64,000 bases of DNA from Pseudothauera rhizosphaerae (GCF_004801305.1 NZ_SSOD01000002.1:310001-374000); one strand, 5' to 3'; positions 8,155 to 16,730 are shown, counted from the first letter of the stretch. The notes: generated by a model not told the origin, from the sequence alone. Translations and numbers: made by a program.

Positions 8155-8168
8155 TTGACCTAGATCAA
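8155..8168 (-). promoter_or_regulatory. distal FNR/ANR box upstream of ccoN
   Basis: TTGAT-CTAG-GTCAA on the minus strand, 9 of 10 FNR positions, centred 327 bases before the ccoN start and 34 bases after the ccoS stop. A strong terminator lies between it and ccoN, so it probably does not drive ccoN directly; see the candidate small RNA. Confidence 0.65.
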
Positions 8169-8201
8169 ACGTCATGGCGATTTTCGAGAAGGGTTTCAGA
8201 T

Positions 8202-8429
8202 TCAGTGGCGCCCGCCCTGCTGCGCGTCGTCTTCCCCGGCAGCGGGCTTCTCGCGTTCCGGCTCCGCTACGGGGGGATCGCGGTCGTCCATCAGCAGACG
8301 ATAGGCGGGTCCTTCCAGGTCGTCGAACTGCCCGGAGCGCACCGACCACCAGAAGATCGCGCCGATCGCGAAGACCAGCAGCACCGACAGCGGAATGAGG
8401 ATGTAGAGACTGCCGAGCAGGTCGACCAT
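8202..8429 (-). CDS. ccoS: cbb3-type cytochrome oxidase assembly protein CcoS
   Basis: 75 aa. One N-terminal helix (about 7-29, ILIPLSVLLVFAIGAIFWW) followed by the conserved VRSGQFDDLEGPAYRLLMDD segment is the CcoS signature; the rest is a charged, proline-rich tail. CcoS is needed for insertion of haem and copper cofactors into the oxidase. It starts 14 bases after the ccoI stop, so the two are one operon, upstream of ccoNOQP. Confidence 0.93.
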   Translation of the reverse strand: MVDLLGSLYILIPLSVLLVFAIGAIFWWSVRSGQFDDLEGPAYRLLMDDRDPPVAEPEREKPAAGEDDAQQGGRH

Positions 8430-8443
8430 CGTGGCGTTTCCGT

Positions 8444-10924
8444 TCAGATTGAGGACGGCCGGGCCTGCAGGCGCAGCGCATTGAGCACGACCAGCAGCGA
8501 ACTCGCGGCCATGCCGATGCCCGCCATCCAGGGCGTGATCAGGCCGAGCATCGCCAACGGCACCGAGGTGAAGTTGTAGATGAAGGACCACCACAGGTTC
8601 TGCCGCACCACGGCAAGCGTGCGGCGCGCGAGGCCGATGGCGCCCGACAGGCCGGCCAGGCTTTCCGACAGCAGCACGACGTCGGCCTGATTGCGTGCGA
8701 GGTCGGTGCCGCCGCCCATGGCCACCGACACGTGCGCCTGGGCGAGCACGGGGGCGTCGTTCACGCCGTCGCCCACCATCGCCACCATCGCGCCGGGTTC
8801 GCGTTGGCGCGCCTCGACCCAGGCCTGCTTGTCCTGCGGCGTCATGCCCGCGTGCGCCTCCCCGGCACCGATACGCCGCGCGACCGCATTCACCGCGGCC
8901 GGCGCATCGCCCGACAGAATGGCGGTCGGGACGCGCTCGCCGGCGAAGCGGCGGAACAGTTCGGGGGCGTCGTCGCGCACGACGTCGGCAAGGCGGAACA
9001 GGGCGATCCAGCCGTCCGCCGAGCCCAGCGCCACCACCGTGGCCCCGCCCTCTTCCAGCGTCGCCACCGCCTCCGGCACCGGGCTTGCGCCCAGCTCCGC
9101 GACGAAGGATGGCCGGCCGATGCGCAGCGGACGGCCTTCGATGCGGCCTTCCACGCCCTGCCCGGTGACCGCGCGCAACCCCTCGACCGCGGGCAGCGGC
9201 AGGCCATCGGCCGCCAGCCGCACCCCGGCGGCCACCGCATGCTCCGAGGCCTGCTCGAGCGCGCCGGCCAGGGCGCGCGCGCGCGCCTCGTCGCCGCCGT
9301 CGAAGACCCGTACCGCATCCACCTGCATGCGCCCGTAGGTGAGCGTGCCGGTCTTGTCGAACACGTAGAGATTGGCACCGGCCAGCGCCTCGATGGCGTG
9401 GCCGCGGGTGATCAGCACGCCCATGCGGGCGAGCACGTCGGTGGCCACGGTGAGGGCGGTCGGCGTGGCCAGCGACAGGGCACACGGGCAGGCCACCACC
9501 AGCACGGAGACGAAGACCCACAGGGCACGATCGGGATCCACGAACTGCCAGGCCATCCAGGTTGCCGCCGCCAGTGCGAGCAGCGTGACGATGAACACGC
9601 GCGCGACCCGGTCGGCCTGGGTGGCGATGCGGGGTTTCTCCGCCGTCGCCCGGTCCATCAACTGGCGGATCGCCGCCAGCCGGGTGGAATCCCCCACCTT
9701 GAGCACCTCCACCAGCAGAGGGCTGGCGACGTTGATGCTGCCGCCGGTCACTTCCGCGCCGGGACGCTTCACCACCGGCCGGCTCTCGCCGGTGAGCAAC
9801 GCCTCGTTGGCCTCGCTCTCGCCCTCGGCCACCACGCCGTCGGCCGGGATCACCTCGCCGGGGCGCACCCGCACACGGTCGCCCGGTTCGAGCTGCGATA
9901 CCGGCACTTTTTCGGTCGAGCCGTCCGCAGCCAGGCGCTCGGCGAACACCGGCAGCACCTTGCCGAGTTCCTCCACCCCGCGCACCGCCTTCTGCCGCGC
10001 CAGCATCTCCAGGTAGCGGCCGCACAGCAGGAAGAAGACGAACATGGTCACCGAATCGAAATACACCTCGGGCCCGCCGGTCAGTGTCGCCCACACGCTG
10101 GCGGCGAAGGCGCTGCCGACCCCGAGGGCCACCGGCACGTCCATGCCCAGCCGGCGCAGGCGGACGTCGCGCAGGGCGCGCTGGAAGAAGGGCGCGGCCG
10201 AATAGAACACCACCGGCAGGGTCAGCACCAGGCTCGCCCAGCGCATCAGCAGTTCGATGTCGGCGCCCATGTCGCCGTCGCCGGCCATGTACACGGGGAT
10301 CGCGTACATCATCACCTGCATCATGCCGAAGCCGGCGACGAAGACCCGCCACAGCATGGAGCGGCGCTCCCGGTGGGCGACCTGCTCGGAGCGCTCGGCG
10401 TCGTAAGGATAGGCGCGATAACCGATGGCCTGCACCGCGGCGAGGATGTCGGAGAGCTTGATCTCGCGCTCGTCCCAGCGCACCCGCGCGCGCCGCGTGG
10501 CGTAGTTGATGTCGATGCCGCGCACGCCGGGCTGGCGCGCCACGTGCTGTTCGTTGAGCCACACGCAGGCCGCGCAGGTGATGCCTTCGAGGATCAGCGA
10601 AGCCTCGCGCTCGTGCTCGCCCACCGGGCGCACGAAGGTCTTCTGGAAGTCCGGATGGTCGAACAGGCCGAGTTCCTGCAACTCCTGCGGCATGGCCTCC
10701 CGGCGCGACTCGGGCATGGCGTCCCGGTGGCGGTAGTAGTCGGTGAGCTTGTTGTCGACGATGGATTGGGCCACCGCCTCGCAGCCTACGCAGCACATGC
10801 GCCGTGGGCGGCCGTCGATCTGTACGTAGTGGCGGGTTTCGGGCGGGATGGGCAGGCCGCAGTGGTAGCAGTCCGCGTCCTCGACGGCGGCGGGTGAAGC
10901 GGTTTCGCTGACAGCAGTATTCAT
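8444..10924 (-). CDS. ccoI: copper-exporting P1B-type ATPase CcoI (FixI-like), cbb3 oxidase copper delivery
   Basis: 826 aa. An N-terminal zinc-ribbon-like pair CYHC (19-22) and CVGC (45-48) precedes a heavy-metal-associated domain with CAAC (117-120). About eight membrane helices carry the CPC metal site (479-481). The actuator TGE (378-380), phosphorylation site DKTGT (523-527) and GDGVND hinge (718-723) are intact. CcoI/FixI pumps copper toward the periplasm for CuB assembly in CcoN, rather than for resistance; the metal-binding N-terminus and the adjacent ccoS support that subfamily. Confidence 0.95.
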   Translation of the reverse strand: MNTAVSETASPAAVEDADCYHCGLPIPPETRHYVQIDGRPRRMCCVGCEAVAQSIVDNKLTDYYRHRDAMPESRREAMPQELQELGLFDHPDFQKTFVRPVGEHEREASLILEGITCAACVWLNEQHVARQPGVRGIDINYATRRARVRWDEREIKLSDILAAVQAIGYRAYPYDAERSEQVAHRERRSMLWRVFVAGFGMMQVMMYAIPVYMAGDGDMGADIELLMRWASLVLTLPVVFYSAAPFFQRALRDVRLRRLGMDVPVALGVGSAFAASVWATLTGGPEVYFDSVTMFVFFLLCGRYLEMLARQKAVRGVEELGKVLPVFAERLAADGSTEKVPVSQLEPGDRVRVRPGEVIPADGVVAEGESEANEALLTGESRPVVKRPGAEVTGGSINVASPLLVEVLKVGDSTRLAAIRQLMDRATAEKPRIATQADRVARVFIVTLLALAAATWMAWQFVDPDRALWVFVSVLVVACPCALSLATPTALTVATDVLARMGVLITRGHAIEALAGANLYVFDKTGTLTYGRMQVDAVRVFDGGDEARARALAGALEQASEHAVAAGVRLAADGLPLPAVEGLRAVTGQGVEGRIEGRPLRIGRPSFVAELGASPVPEAVATLEEGGATVVALGSADGWIALFRLADVVRDDAPELFRRFAGERVPTAILSGDAPAAVNAVARRIGAGEAHAGMTPQDKQAWVEARQREPGAMVAMVGDGVNDAPVLAQAHVSVAMGGGTDLARNQADVVLLSESLAGLSGAIGLARRTLAVVRQNLWWSFIYNFTSVPLAMLGLITPWMAGIGMAASSLLVVLNALRLQARPSSI

Positions 10925-11041
10925 TGTCCGGGGACGAGGTTCCCGCGCCGGTGCCGAGCAAGAACAGGGGCGGGAAAATGGGGAAGCGCCCTTTTAGCAC
11001 ATTTCCCCACCCCGACCAATGCGCCTGCGCAAAGCCTGGCC

Positions 11042-11073
11042 GGAAAGAAAGAGGCCGGGCACCAGGCCCGACC
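11042..11073 (-). terminator. rho-independent terminator of the short-chain dehydrogenase gene
   Basis: On the minus strand an 8-bp GC stem with one G-U pair (11073-11066 / 11060-11053) and a 5-base loop is followed by TCTTTCTTTC, 29 bases after the stop. Confidence 0.7.
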
Positions 11074-11101
11074 TTCGCGTGGCGCAGAGCCCGTCGCCGC
11101 C

Positions 11102-11869
11102 CTACTTCGCCGCCATGCGGATCGCGCCGTCGAGGCGGATCACCTCGCCGTTCAGGTAAGCGTTCTCGACGATGTGGCGCACTAGCGTGGCGAACTCGGC
11201 CGGCTTGCCCAGACGCGACGGGAAGGGAACCATCTTGCCCAGCGCATCCTGCACTTCCTGCGGCATGCCCATCAGCATCGGGGTTTCCATGATGCCCGGA
11301 GCGATGGTCATCACGCGGATGCCGTAGCGCGACAGTTCGCGGGCCACCGGCAGGGTCAGGCCCACGATGCCGGCCTTGGAGGCGGCGTAGGCGGCCTGAC
11401 CGATCTGGCCGTCGAAGGCCGCCACCGACGCGGTGCTGACGATCACCCCGCGCTCGCCGCCCTCGTCCGGGTCGGCCTTGCTCATGACGTCGGCGGCCAG
11501 GCGCATCATGTTGAAGCTGCCGATGAGGTTGATGCCCACCGTGCGGGCAAAGGCATCCAGCCGGTGCGGCCCCTCGCGCCCCACCACCTTCTCGGCCGGC
11601 GCCACGCCGGCGCAGTTGACCAGGCCGTGCAGACCGCCAAAGCCGCTCACCGCCCGGTCGATGGCCGCCTTGGCGCTGGCTTCGTCGGTGACGTCGGTGC
11701 GCACGAAGGCCGCCGCGGCGCCGAGTTCCTTCGCCACCTGCTCGCCGGCCTCCGCATTGACGTCGGCCAGCACCACCTTGCCGCCCGCCTCCACCAGCAT
11801 GCGCGCGGTGGCCGCGCCCAGCCCGGAACCGCCACCGGTCACCAGGAATACCTTGTTGGTTATCTTCAT
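11102..11869 (-). CDS. short-chain dehydrogenase, 3-hydroxyacyl-CoA dehydrogenase type II-like
   Basis: 255 aa classical SDR. Cofactor loop TGGGSGLG (11-18), NCAG (85-88), and catalytic Ser148, Tyr161 and Lys165 (YAASK) are all present. The ADVNAE segment after beta2 favours NAD over NADP. Overall it resembles the HSD10 / 3-hydroxyacyl-CoA dehydrogenase type II group, which oxidises 3-hydroxyacyl-CoAs including the isoleucine-pathway intermediate 2-methyl-3-hydroxybutyryl-CoA. The LiuR-like palindrome just upstream supports a role in branched-chain amino acid or acyl-CoA breakdown. Monocistronic, bounded by a terminator. Substrate is inferred. Confidence 0.85.
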   Translation of the reverse strand: MKITNKVFLVTGGGSGLGAATARMLVEAGGKVVLADVNAEAGEQVAKELGAAAAFVRTDVTDEASAKAAIDRAVSGFGGLHGLVNCAGVAPAEKVVGREGPHRLDAFARTVGINLIGSFNMMRLAADVMSKADPDEGGERGVIVSTASVAAFDGQIGQAAYAASKAGIVGLTLPVARELSRYGIRVMTIAPGIMETPMLMGMPQEVQDALGKMVPFPSRLGKPAEFATLVRHIVENAYLNGEVIRLDGAIRMAAK

Positions 11870-11927
11870 CTATGCCTCCTCCAGGGTTCGGACGCTCGCG
11901 TCCGCCGATGGACGGACGATAGTGAAC

Positions 11928-11945
11928 GTTGACGTAAACGTCAAC
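11928..11945 (-). promoter_or_regulatory. LiuR-like operator upstream of the dehydrogenase
   Basis: Perfect 18-bp palindrome GTTGACGT-AA-ACGTCAAC, 58 bases before the dehydrogenase start. Its core ACGT-AA-ACGT inside TTGAC/GTCAA arms resembles the operator of MerR-type LiuR regulators of branched-chain amino acid catabolism in proteobacteria. No liuR gene is in the window. Confidence 0.5.
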
Positions 11946-11978
11946 AAACGACGCGCGCCGGAAACGCTGCCTCAAAGC

Positions 11979-12010
11979 AAAAAGGGCAACCCCGTGGGGC
12001 TGCCCTTTTC
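11979..12010 (-). terminator. terminator of tRNA-Thr
   Basis: AAAAGGGCA (11980-11988) pairs with TGCCCTTTT (12001-12009), with an inner CCCC/GGGG stem. On the minus strand it ends in TTTTT, 9 bases after the tRNA CCA end. Confidence 0.85.
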
Positions 12011-12018
12011 ACTTCGAC

Positions 12019-12094
12019 TGGTGCCGGCAAGAGGAGTCGAACCCCCGACCTTCGCATTACGAATGCGCTGCTCTACCAACTGAGCTATGCCGGC
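12019..12094 (-). tRNA. tRNA-Thr(CGU)
   Basis: 76-nt cloverleaf read on the minus strand. The acceptor stem is GCCGGCA / TGCCGGC with discriminator A and encoded CCA; the D-arm is GCTC...GAGC. The anticodon loop TTCGTAA gives anticodon CGU (decodes ACG), and the T-loop is TTCGACT. The anticodon arm is the same as in E. coli thrW. The T-stem holds two G-U pairs. It has its own promoter and terminator. Confidence 0.97.
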
Positions 12095-12136
12095 CTGCTG
12101 CCATGCGCTTGTCGCGCCGGGCGGCGAAGGGCTCGG

Positions 12137-12165
12137 ACTATAACGGATCGTCGCCGATACATCAA
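12137..12165 (-). promoter_or_regulatory. sigma70 promoter of tRNA-Thr
   Basis: On the minus strand TTGATG (12165-12160), a 17-base spacer and TATAGT (12142-12137), with the tRNA 5' end about 36 bases beyond the predicted start site. Confidence 0.75.
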
Positions 12166-12177
12166 TCTCGCCGCCGC

Positions 12178-13089
12178 TCAGGCCCCCGCCTCCGGCCGGC
12201 CCCAGTAGTCCGGCTCGCTGTAGGTGGCGCGGAAATGATCCAGCAGCAGGCGCATCCGCAGCGCCAGGTGGCGGCGCTGGGGGAACACCGCGTAGATGCC
12301 CAGCGGCGCGGCGGCCCATTTCTCCAGTACCGGCACCAGGCGGCCGCTGCGCAGGTCCTCCCCCACCTCCCATAGGGAGCGCCAGGCCAGCCCCAGGCCG
12401 GCCAGCGTCCAGTCGTGCAGCACCGCGCCGTCGTTGCACTCCAGGTTGCCGGACACCCGCACCAGACGCTGTGTGCCGTCCTCGCCGGTGAACTGCCATC
12501 CACGCTGCTGCGCCAGGCACAGGCAGTTGTGGGCGAGCAGGTCCTCCGGCTTCTGCGGCGTGCCGTGGCGTTCCAGGTAGTCCCGGCTGGCGACCACCAT
12601 CCGGCGGTTCTCCGCCAGGCGCACCGACACGAGGCTGGAGTCCGGCAGTTCGCCGATGCGGATGGCGCAGTCGAAGCCTTCGTTCACCAGGTCCACCATG
12701 CGGTCGGACAACTCCAGCGTGCAAGTGACTTCTGGATTGTCCTGCAGGTAGCGCATCACCAGCGGCGCCACGTGGCGGCGGCCGAAGCCGGCCGGCGCGG
12801 TCAGGCGCAGGTGGCCGCTGGGCTTGATGCCGCCCAGGCTCACGGAGGCTTCGGCGTTGGCCAGATCGTTGAGGATGCGCTGGCAGTCCTCCAGGAAGGC
12901 ACTACCCTCGAAGGTGAGCGTGATGCGCCGGGTGGTACGCAGCGCGAGTTTCACCCCCAGACGCGATTCCAGCGCATCCAGCCGGCGGCCAATGACCGCG
13001 GGCGTCACCCCGGCTTCCCGCGCCGCGGCCGAGAGCGATCCACGGGTGGCGACGCTGACGAAGCTCTCGATCTGCTTGAGCTGATCCAT
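12178..13089 (-). CDS. LysR family transcriptional regulator (divergent from malate synthase)
   Basis: 303 aa. The N-terminal winged helix-turn-helix (about 1-60, FVSVATRGSLSAAAREAGVT) and the two-lobe substrate-binding domain (about 90-295) are typical. It is divergent from aceB with 205 bases between the starts, so control of malate synthase and of itself is the natural inference. A perfect 7-bp inverted repeat abuts its start codon, which would suit autorepression. The effector is unknown. Confidence 0.9.
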   Translation of the reverse strand: MDQLKQIESFVSVATRGSLSAAAREAGVTPAVIGRRLDALESRLGVKLALRTTRRITLTFEGSAFLEDCQRILNDLANAEASVSLGGIKPSGHLRLTAPAGFGRRHVAPLVMRYLQDNPEVTCTLELSDRMVDLVNEGFDCAIRIGELPDSSLVSVRLAENRRMVVASRDYLERHGTPQKPEDLLAHNCLCLAQQRGWQFTGEDGTQRLVRVSGNLECNDGAVLHDWTLAGLGLAWRSLWEVGEDLRSGRLVPVLEKWAAAPLGIYAVFPQRRHLALRMRLLLDHFRATYSEPDYWGRPEAGA

Positions 13090-13090
13090 T

Positions 13091-13107
13091 TTTTACTCAA
13101 AGTAAAA
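13091..13107. promoter_or_regulatory. LysR-type operator candidate between lysR and aceB
   Basis: Perfect inverted repeat TTTTACT-CAA-AGTAAAA, containing the T-N11-A pattern of LysR sites. It starts one base from the regulator's ATG on the minus strand. A second palindrome, ATCAATTGAT, follows at 13109-13118. Confidence 0.45.
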
Positions 13108-13294
13108 GATCAATTGATTTTGCCTTATCTTCTATTTTCATTTTCGACGCAATAGACTCGGCTTCAACCTATGCCGGGTGGAGGAGACACCCGCCTGCGG
13201 CAGCACGCATCCAGACGGGAAGACCCCGCACGCGGCAAGCCGCCGGCACCGGCACACGACCCGACATTCCAGCAATCGCCATCAAGGAGTCCCC

Positions 13295-14893
13295 ATGAGC
13301 CTCGACCTGCCCCAGGGCGTGCAGATCAACGCCCCCCTGCACCCCCGCTTCGACCAGATCCTTACCCGTCCGGCGCTCGAACTCGTCGCCAGACTGCACC
13401 GCGCCTTCGAGCCGCGCCGCCAGGAACTGCTCGCCGCCCGCGTCGCGCGCCAGGCCCGCATCGACGCCGGCGAACTGCCCGACTTCCTGCCGGAAACGAA
13501 GCACATCCGCGAAGGCGACTGGAAGATCGCGCCGCTGCCGAAGGCGCTGGAATGCCGCCGCGTGGAGATCACCGGCCCGGTCGAGCGCAAGATGATCATC
13601 AACGCCTTCAATTCGGGGGCGGACTCCTACATGACCGACTTCGAGGATTCCAACAGCCCGAACTGGTACAACCAGATCCAGGGCCAGGTGAATCTGTACG
13701 ACGCGATCCGCCGCGAGATCGGCTACACCAACGAAGCCGGCAAGGAATACAAGCTCAACGACAAGATCGCCACCCTGCAGATCCGTCCGCGCGGCTGGCA
13801 TCTGGACGAGAAGCACGTGCTGGTGGATGGCCAGCGCGTCTCCGGCGGCATCTTCGACTTCGCGCTGGTGTTCTTCCACAACGCGAAGGAGCAGATCGCC
13901 CGTGGCGCCGGCCCCTTCTACTACCTGCCGAAGATGGAATCCCATCTCGAAGCGCGGCTGTGGAACGACATCTTCAAGCTGGCGCAGGATCACATCGGCC
14001 TGCCGCAAGGCACCATCAAGGCCACCGTGCTGGTCGAAACCATCCTCGCCACCTTCGAGATGGAAGAAATCCTGTACGAACTGCGCGAGCACTCCGCCGG
14101 GCTCAACGCGGGCCGCTGGGACTACATCTTCTCCTGCATCAAGAAGTTCAAGAAGAACAAGGACTTCTGCCTCGCCAACCGTAGCGCCATCACGATGGAA
14201 GTGCCCTTCATGCGCTCCTACGCGCTGGCGCTGGTGCAGGCCTGCCACAAGCGCGGCGCCCCGGCCATGGGCGGCATGAGCGCGCTGATCCCGATCAAGG
14301 GCGACCCCGCCGCCAACGAGAAGGCGCTGGCCGGCATCCGCCACGACAAGACCCGCGACGCCAACGACGGCTATGACGGCGGCTGGGTGGCCCACCCGGG
14401 CCTGGTGCCCATCGCCATGGAAGAGTTCGTCAAGGTGCTCGGCGACCGTCCCAACCAGTGGGAAAAGCAGGTGTCCGGCAGCTTCGGTCCGCAGGACTGG
14501 CTCGACTTCCGGCCCGAACAGCCCATCACCGAAGTCGGCGTGCGCAACAACATCAACGTGGGCATCCACTACCTGGGTAGCTGGCTCGCCGGCAACGGCT
14601 GCGTGCCCATCCACAACCTGATGGAAGACGCAGCCACGGCGGAAATCAGCCGCTCGCAAATCTGGCAATGGGTGGTCAGCCCCAAGGGCAAGCTGGACGA
14701 CGGCCGCAAGGTCACGTCCGAGATGGTGAGGGCGATGATCCCGGAAGAACTGGCGAAGGTGAAGGCCACCGTCACCGCCCAGGGCGAGAATACGGCTACC
14801 TACGACCAGGCGGCAAAGATCTTCGAAGAGATGTCCCTGTCCGAGAACTACCCCGAGTTCCTCACCCTGCCGCTGTACGAGGCGATGGACTGA
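13295..14893 (+). CDS. aceB: malate synthase A (glyoxylate cycle)
   Basis: 532 aa, the usual length of malate synthase A. It condenses glyoxylate with acetyl-CoA to give malate, allowing growth on acetate, fatty acids or PHB-derived C2 units. PRGWH (165-169) holds the catalytic Arg166. The family signature HSAGLNAGRWDYIF lies at 266-279, and the LVET segment (246-249) carries the metal-binding Glu. Start ATG at 13295 follows AAGGAG at 13284-13289; an in-frame upstream extension reads like non-coding sequence. A strong bidirectional terminator follows. Confidence 0.95.
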   Translation: MSLDLPQGVQINAPLHPRFDQILTRPALELVARLHRAFEPRRQELLAARVARQARIDAGELPDFLPETKHIREGDWKIAPLPKALECRRVEITGPVERKMIINAFNSGADSYMTDFEDSNSPNWYNQIQGQVNLYDAIRREIGYTNEAGKEYKLNDKIATLQIRPRGWHLDEKHVLVDGQRVSGGIFDFALVFFHNAKEQIARGAGPFYYLPKMESHLEARLWNDIFKLAQDHIGLPQGTIKATVLVETILATFEMEEILYELREHSAGLNAGRWDYIFSCIKKFKKNKDFCLANRSAITMEVPFMRSYALALVQACHKRGAPAMGGMSALIPIKGDPAANEKALAGIRHDKTRDANDGYDGGWVAHPGLVPIAMEEFVKVLGDRPNQWEKQVSGSFGPQDWLDFRPEQPITEVGVRNNINVGIHYLGSWLAGNGCVPIHNLMEDAATAEISRSQIWQWVVSPKGKLDDGRKVTSEMVRAMIPEELAKVKATVTAQGENTATYDQAAKIFEEMSLSENYPEFLTLPLYEAMD

Positions 14894-14946
14894 ACGGCCC
14901 CTCCCGGTGCTGCCCCGCCTGCTCGGCGGGTTCCGACCGGCCAGGC

Positions 14947-14979
14947 ACGAACGCCCGCGCGAGCGGGCGTTCGTCGTTT
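14947..14979 (+). terminator. terminator between aceB and the PHB depolymerase gene
   Basis: Twelve-base perfect inverted repeat (14947-14958 / 14963-14974) with loop GCGA, then CGTTT. It lies 53 bases after the aceB stop and 4 bases beyond the convergent gene's end. Confidence 0.8.
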
Positions 14980-14982
14980 ACG

Positions 14983-16548
14983 TCAGGGGCAGACCGCCGC
15001 CGTCGGCCGGTTGCGCGCATCCACCGGGCGGTCCTGGGCGAGCGAATAGTAGGGATCGCAGGCCGGCGCGGCTGCGGCGGTGGTTACCGCCAGCTCGGCC
15101 GACGGCGGCCCCTCGGCGCCCGCGGCGTCGAGTACATGGATGCGGTAGCGGTAAGCCGTGGCGGGCGCGAGTCCGGTGTCCACGAAGGACGGCCCATCGA
15201 CCGAGCCGCCGCCCAGCACCTCCGGCTCGCCCGCACCGCTGCGGACGATGCGGTAGCCCGCCGCACCGGCCACCGGCGTCCACACCAGCACGACCCGGGT
15301 GGCGCTGACGTCCGCCAGTTGCGGGACGGGCGTGCCGCTCGCGGGCGTTGCGGGCACGCCCGCGCTGCCGCCGCCCGCCAGCCGCTGCACCATGCGCCAC
15401 ACCGCGGCGATCTGCAGGCCGTCGCGGGTGGCGTAGCGGCCGGCGGGGTCGAAGAGGAAATCGTTGTAGCCCCACCAGTCCCAGCAGCCATTGGGGTTGA
15501 TGGGCCGGGTCGGCGCGAACAGCGTGGGCATGGAATCCGCCGCCTGGGGATAGAGCACGGCGATGCGGTTGGCGTCGGCCCATTCGTTGAAGCCGGCGTG
15601 GTCGACGAACGCGGTGCCGATGCGTCCCGCGTACTGCTGGCAACCGTGGAAGGCCACGTGCAGACGGCAGGGCTGGCCGGCGGCGCAGGCGGCGGGCAGG
15701 TAGAGGTAGCCGGTCTGGCCCATGGAGGCGCGGGCGGGGGCTAGCGGGCTGTCGCCGCGCCGCACGTAGGGCGTCTGGTCGAAACTCAGCACGCGGCCGG
15801 TGAGCGCTGCGGTCGGCGTGCGCTGCAGCGGGCCGTGGAAGAGCTGCAGCGCGGCACCCGCGGCGTCGTAGTCGGCGGCCCCCGTAGCCCGGTCGGCGCA
15901 GTGGTTGATGAAATTGCCGCCAGTTTGCGCGCAGACGTTGCAGTTCGCCCCGGCCTGCGGCGCCGCGCAGGCGGCGGAAATCTGCCCGTGGGCGGCGTTG
16001 AGGTCGTTGCGGTAGAAGACTTGGTGTTGAGGCACGAACGCGCTGTACCAATCCGCCAGGGCATCGCTCACCGGCCGCTTGACGATGCCGTCGTTGTAGC
16101 CGTGGAAGATCCACACGCGCTGGCGCGCCAAGCCGTCGAGGGGGTCGATGCGCCCCTGCGCCGCCCAGTCGCGGGTGTTCGCCTCCATCTGCGCCCGGTG
16201 CGCGGCGGTGATGGGTGTGGCCGGGTAATCGGGGTCGCCCTGCATGCAGCGGGCCATCACACCGCCCACCGCCAGGCCGCCCCAGGTATTGCCGCCGGCG
16301 CAGAAGTACGGCCCGCCGGCGGTGGCGGCCACGCCGCTGACCGCACCCGAGTGGACGGTGCCGAACTGCACCGCCATGTAGGCCCCCGATGAAATCCCCG
16401 AAACGGTGATCCGCGTCGTGTCGAGCACGAGCTCCGGCAGGGGCTCATCCGCCGCAGCGGTGCCGCCCGCCCCGGCCAGCAACAGCACCAGCGCCGCCGA
16501 AAACAGTCGGCGCGGCAATCCAAAATTCATCCATCCACATGATTTCAT
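14983..16548 (-). CDS. secreted poly(3-hydroxybutyrate) depolymerase-like esterase with fibronectin III domain
   Basis: 521 aa. A signal peptide (about 8-33) is followed by an esterase domain with lipase-box GISSG (51-55, nucleophile Ser53), a GYNDG motif that likely supplies the acid, and a FHGCQQ motif with the likely catalytic His. Having the serine near the N-terminus and the His after it matches the circularly permuted PHB depolymerase fold known from the Penicillium enzyme. A fibronectin type III module (about 400-495) precedes a short C-terminal tail; no separate substrate-binding domain is obvious. Start at 16548 is preceded by GAGGAAA. Substrate is inferred from the family. Confidence 0.85.
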   Translation of the reverse strand: MKSCGWMNFGLPRRLFSAALVLLLAGAGGTAAADEPLPELVLDTTRITVSGISSGAYMAVQFGTVHSGAVSGVAATAGGPYFCAGGNTWGGLAVGGVMARCMQGDPDYPATPITAAHRAQMEANTRDWAAQGRIDPLDGLARQRVWIFHGYNDGIVKRPVSDALADWYSAFVPQHQVFYRNDLNAAHGQISAACAAPQAGANCNVCAQTGGNFINHCADRATGAADYDAAGAALQLFHGPLQRTPTAALTGRVLSFDQTPYVRRGDSPLAPARASMGQTGYLYLPAACAAGQPCRLHVAFHGCQQYAGRIGTAFVDHAGFNEWADANRIAVLYPQAADSMPTLFAPTRPINPNGCWDWWGYNDFLFDPAGRYATRDGLQIAAVWRMVQRLAGGGSAGVPATPASGTPVPQLADVSATRVVLVWTPVAGAAGYRIVRSGAGEPEVLGGGSVDGPSFVDTGLAPATAYRYRIHVLDAAGAEGPPSAELAVTTAAAAPACDPYYSLAQDRPVDARNRPTAAVCP

Positions 16549-16730
16549 TGAATTTCCTCATCTTCATTCACGCCCAACCACAACGAGAGCATAGACATCC
16601 GGCATAGGAAAGACCAGGCACGGAAAATCGGCAGAACGGGAATCGACACCTACACTGGAATAGGTATTGCCGGCACGGTTCGTGCGTCACACAAGATACC
16701 GATAACGCGCAGCCCCAACAGGAGAACGCC

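Noticed and set aside
8732-10897. A 721-codon plus-strand open frame antisense to ccoI
   Set aside because: Same composition artefact; the minus strand carries intact P-type ATPase motifs.
13109-13118. ATCAATTGAT read as an FNR box
   Set aside because: The half-sites are inverted relative to TTGAT-N4-ATCAA and have no spacer.
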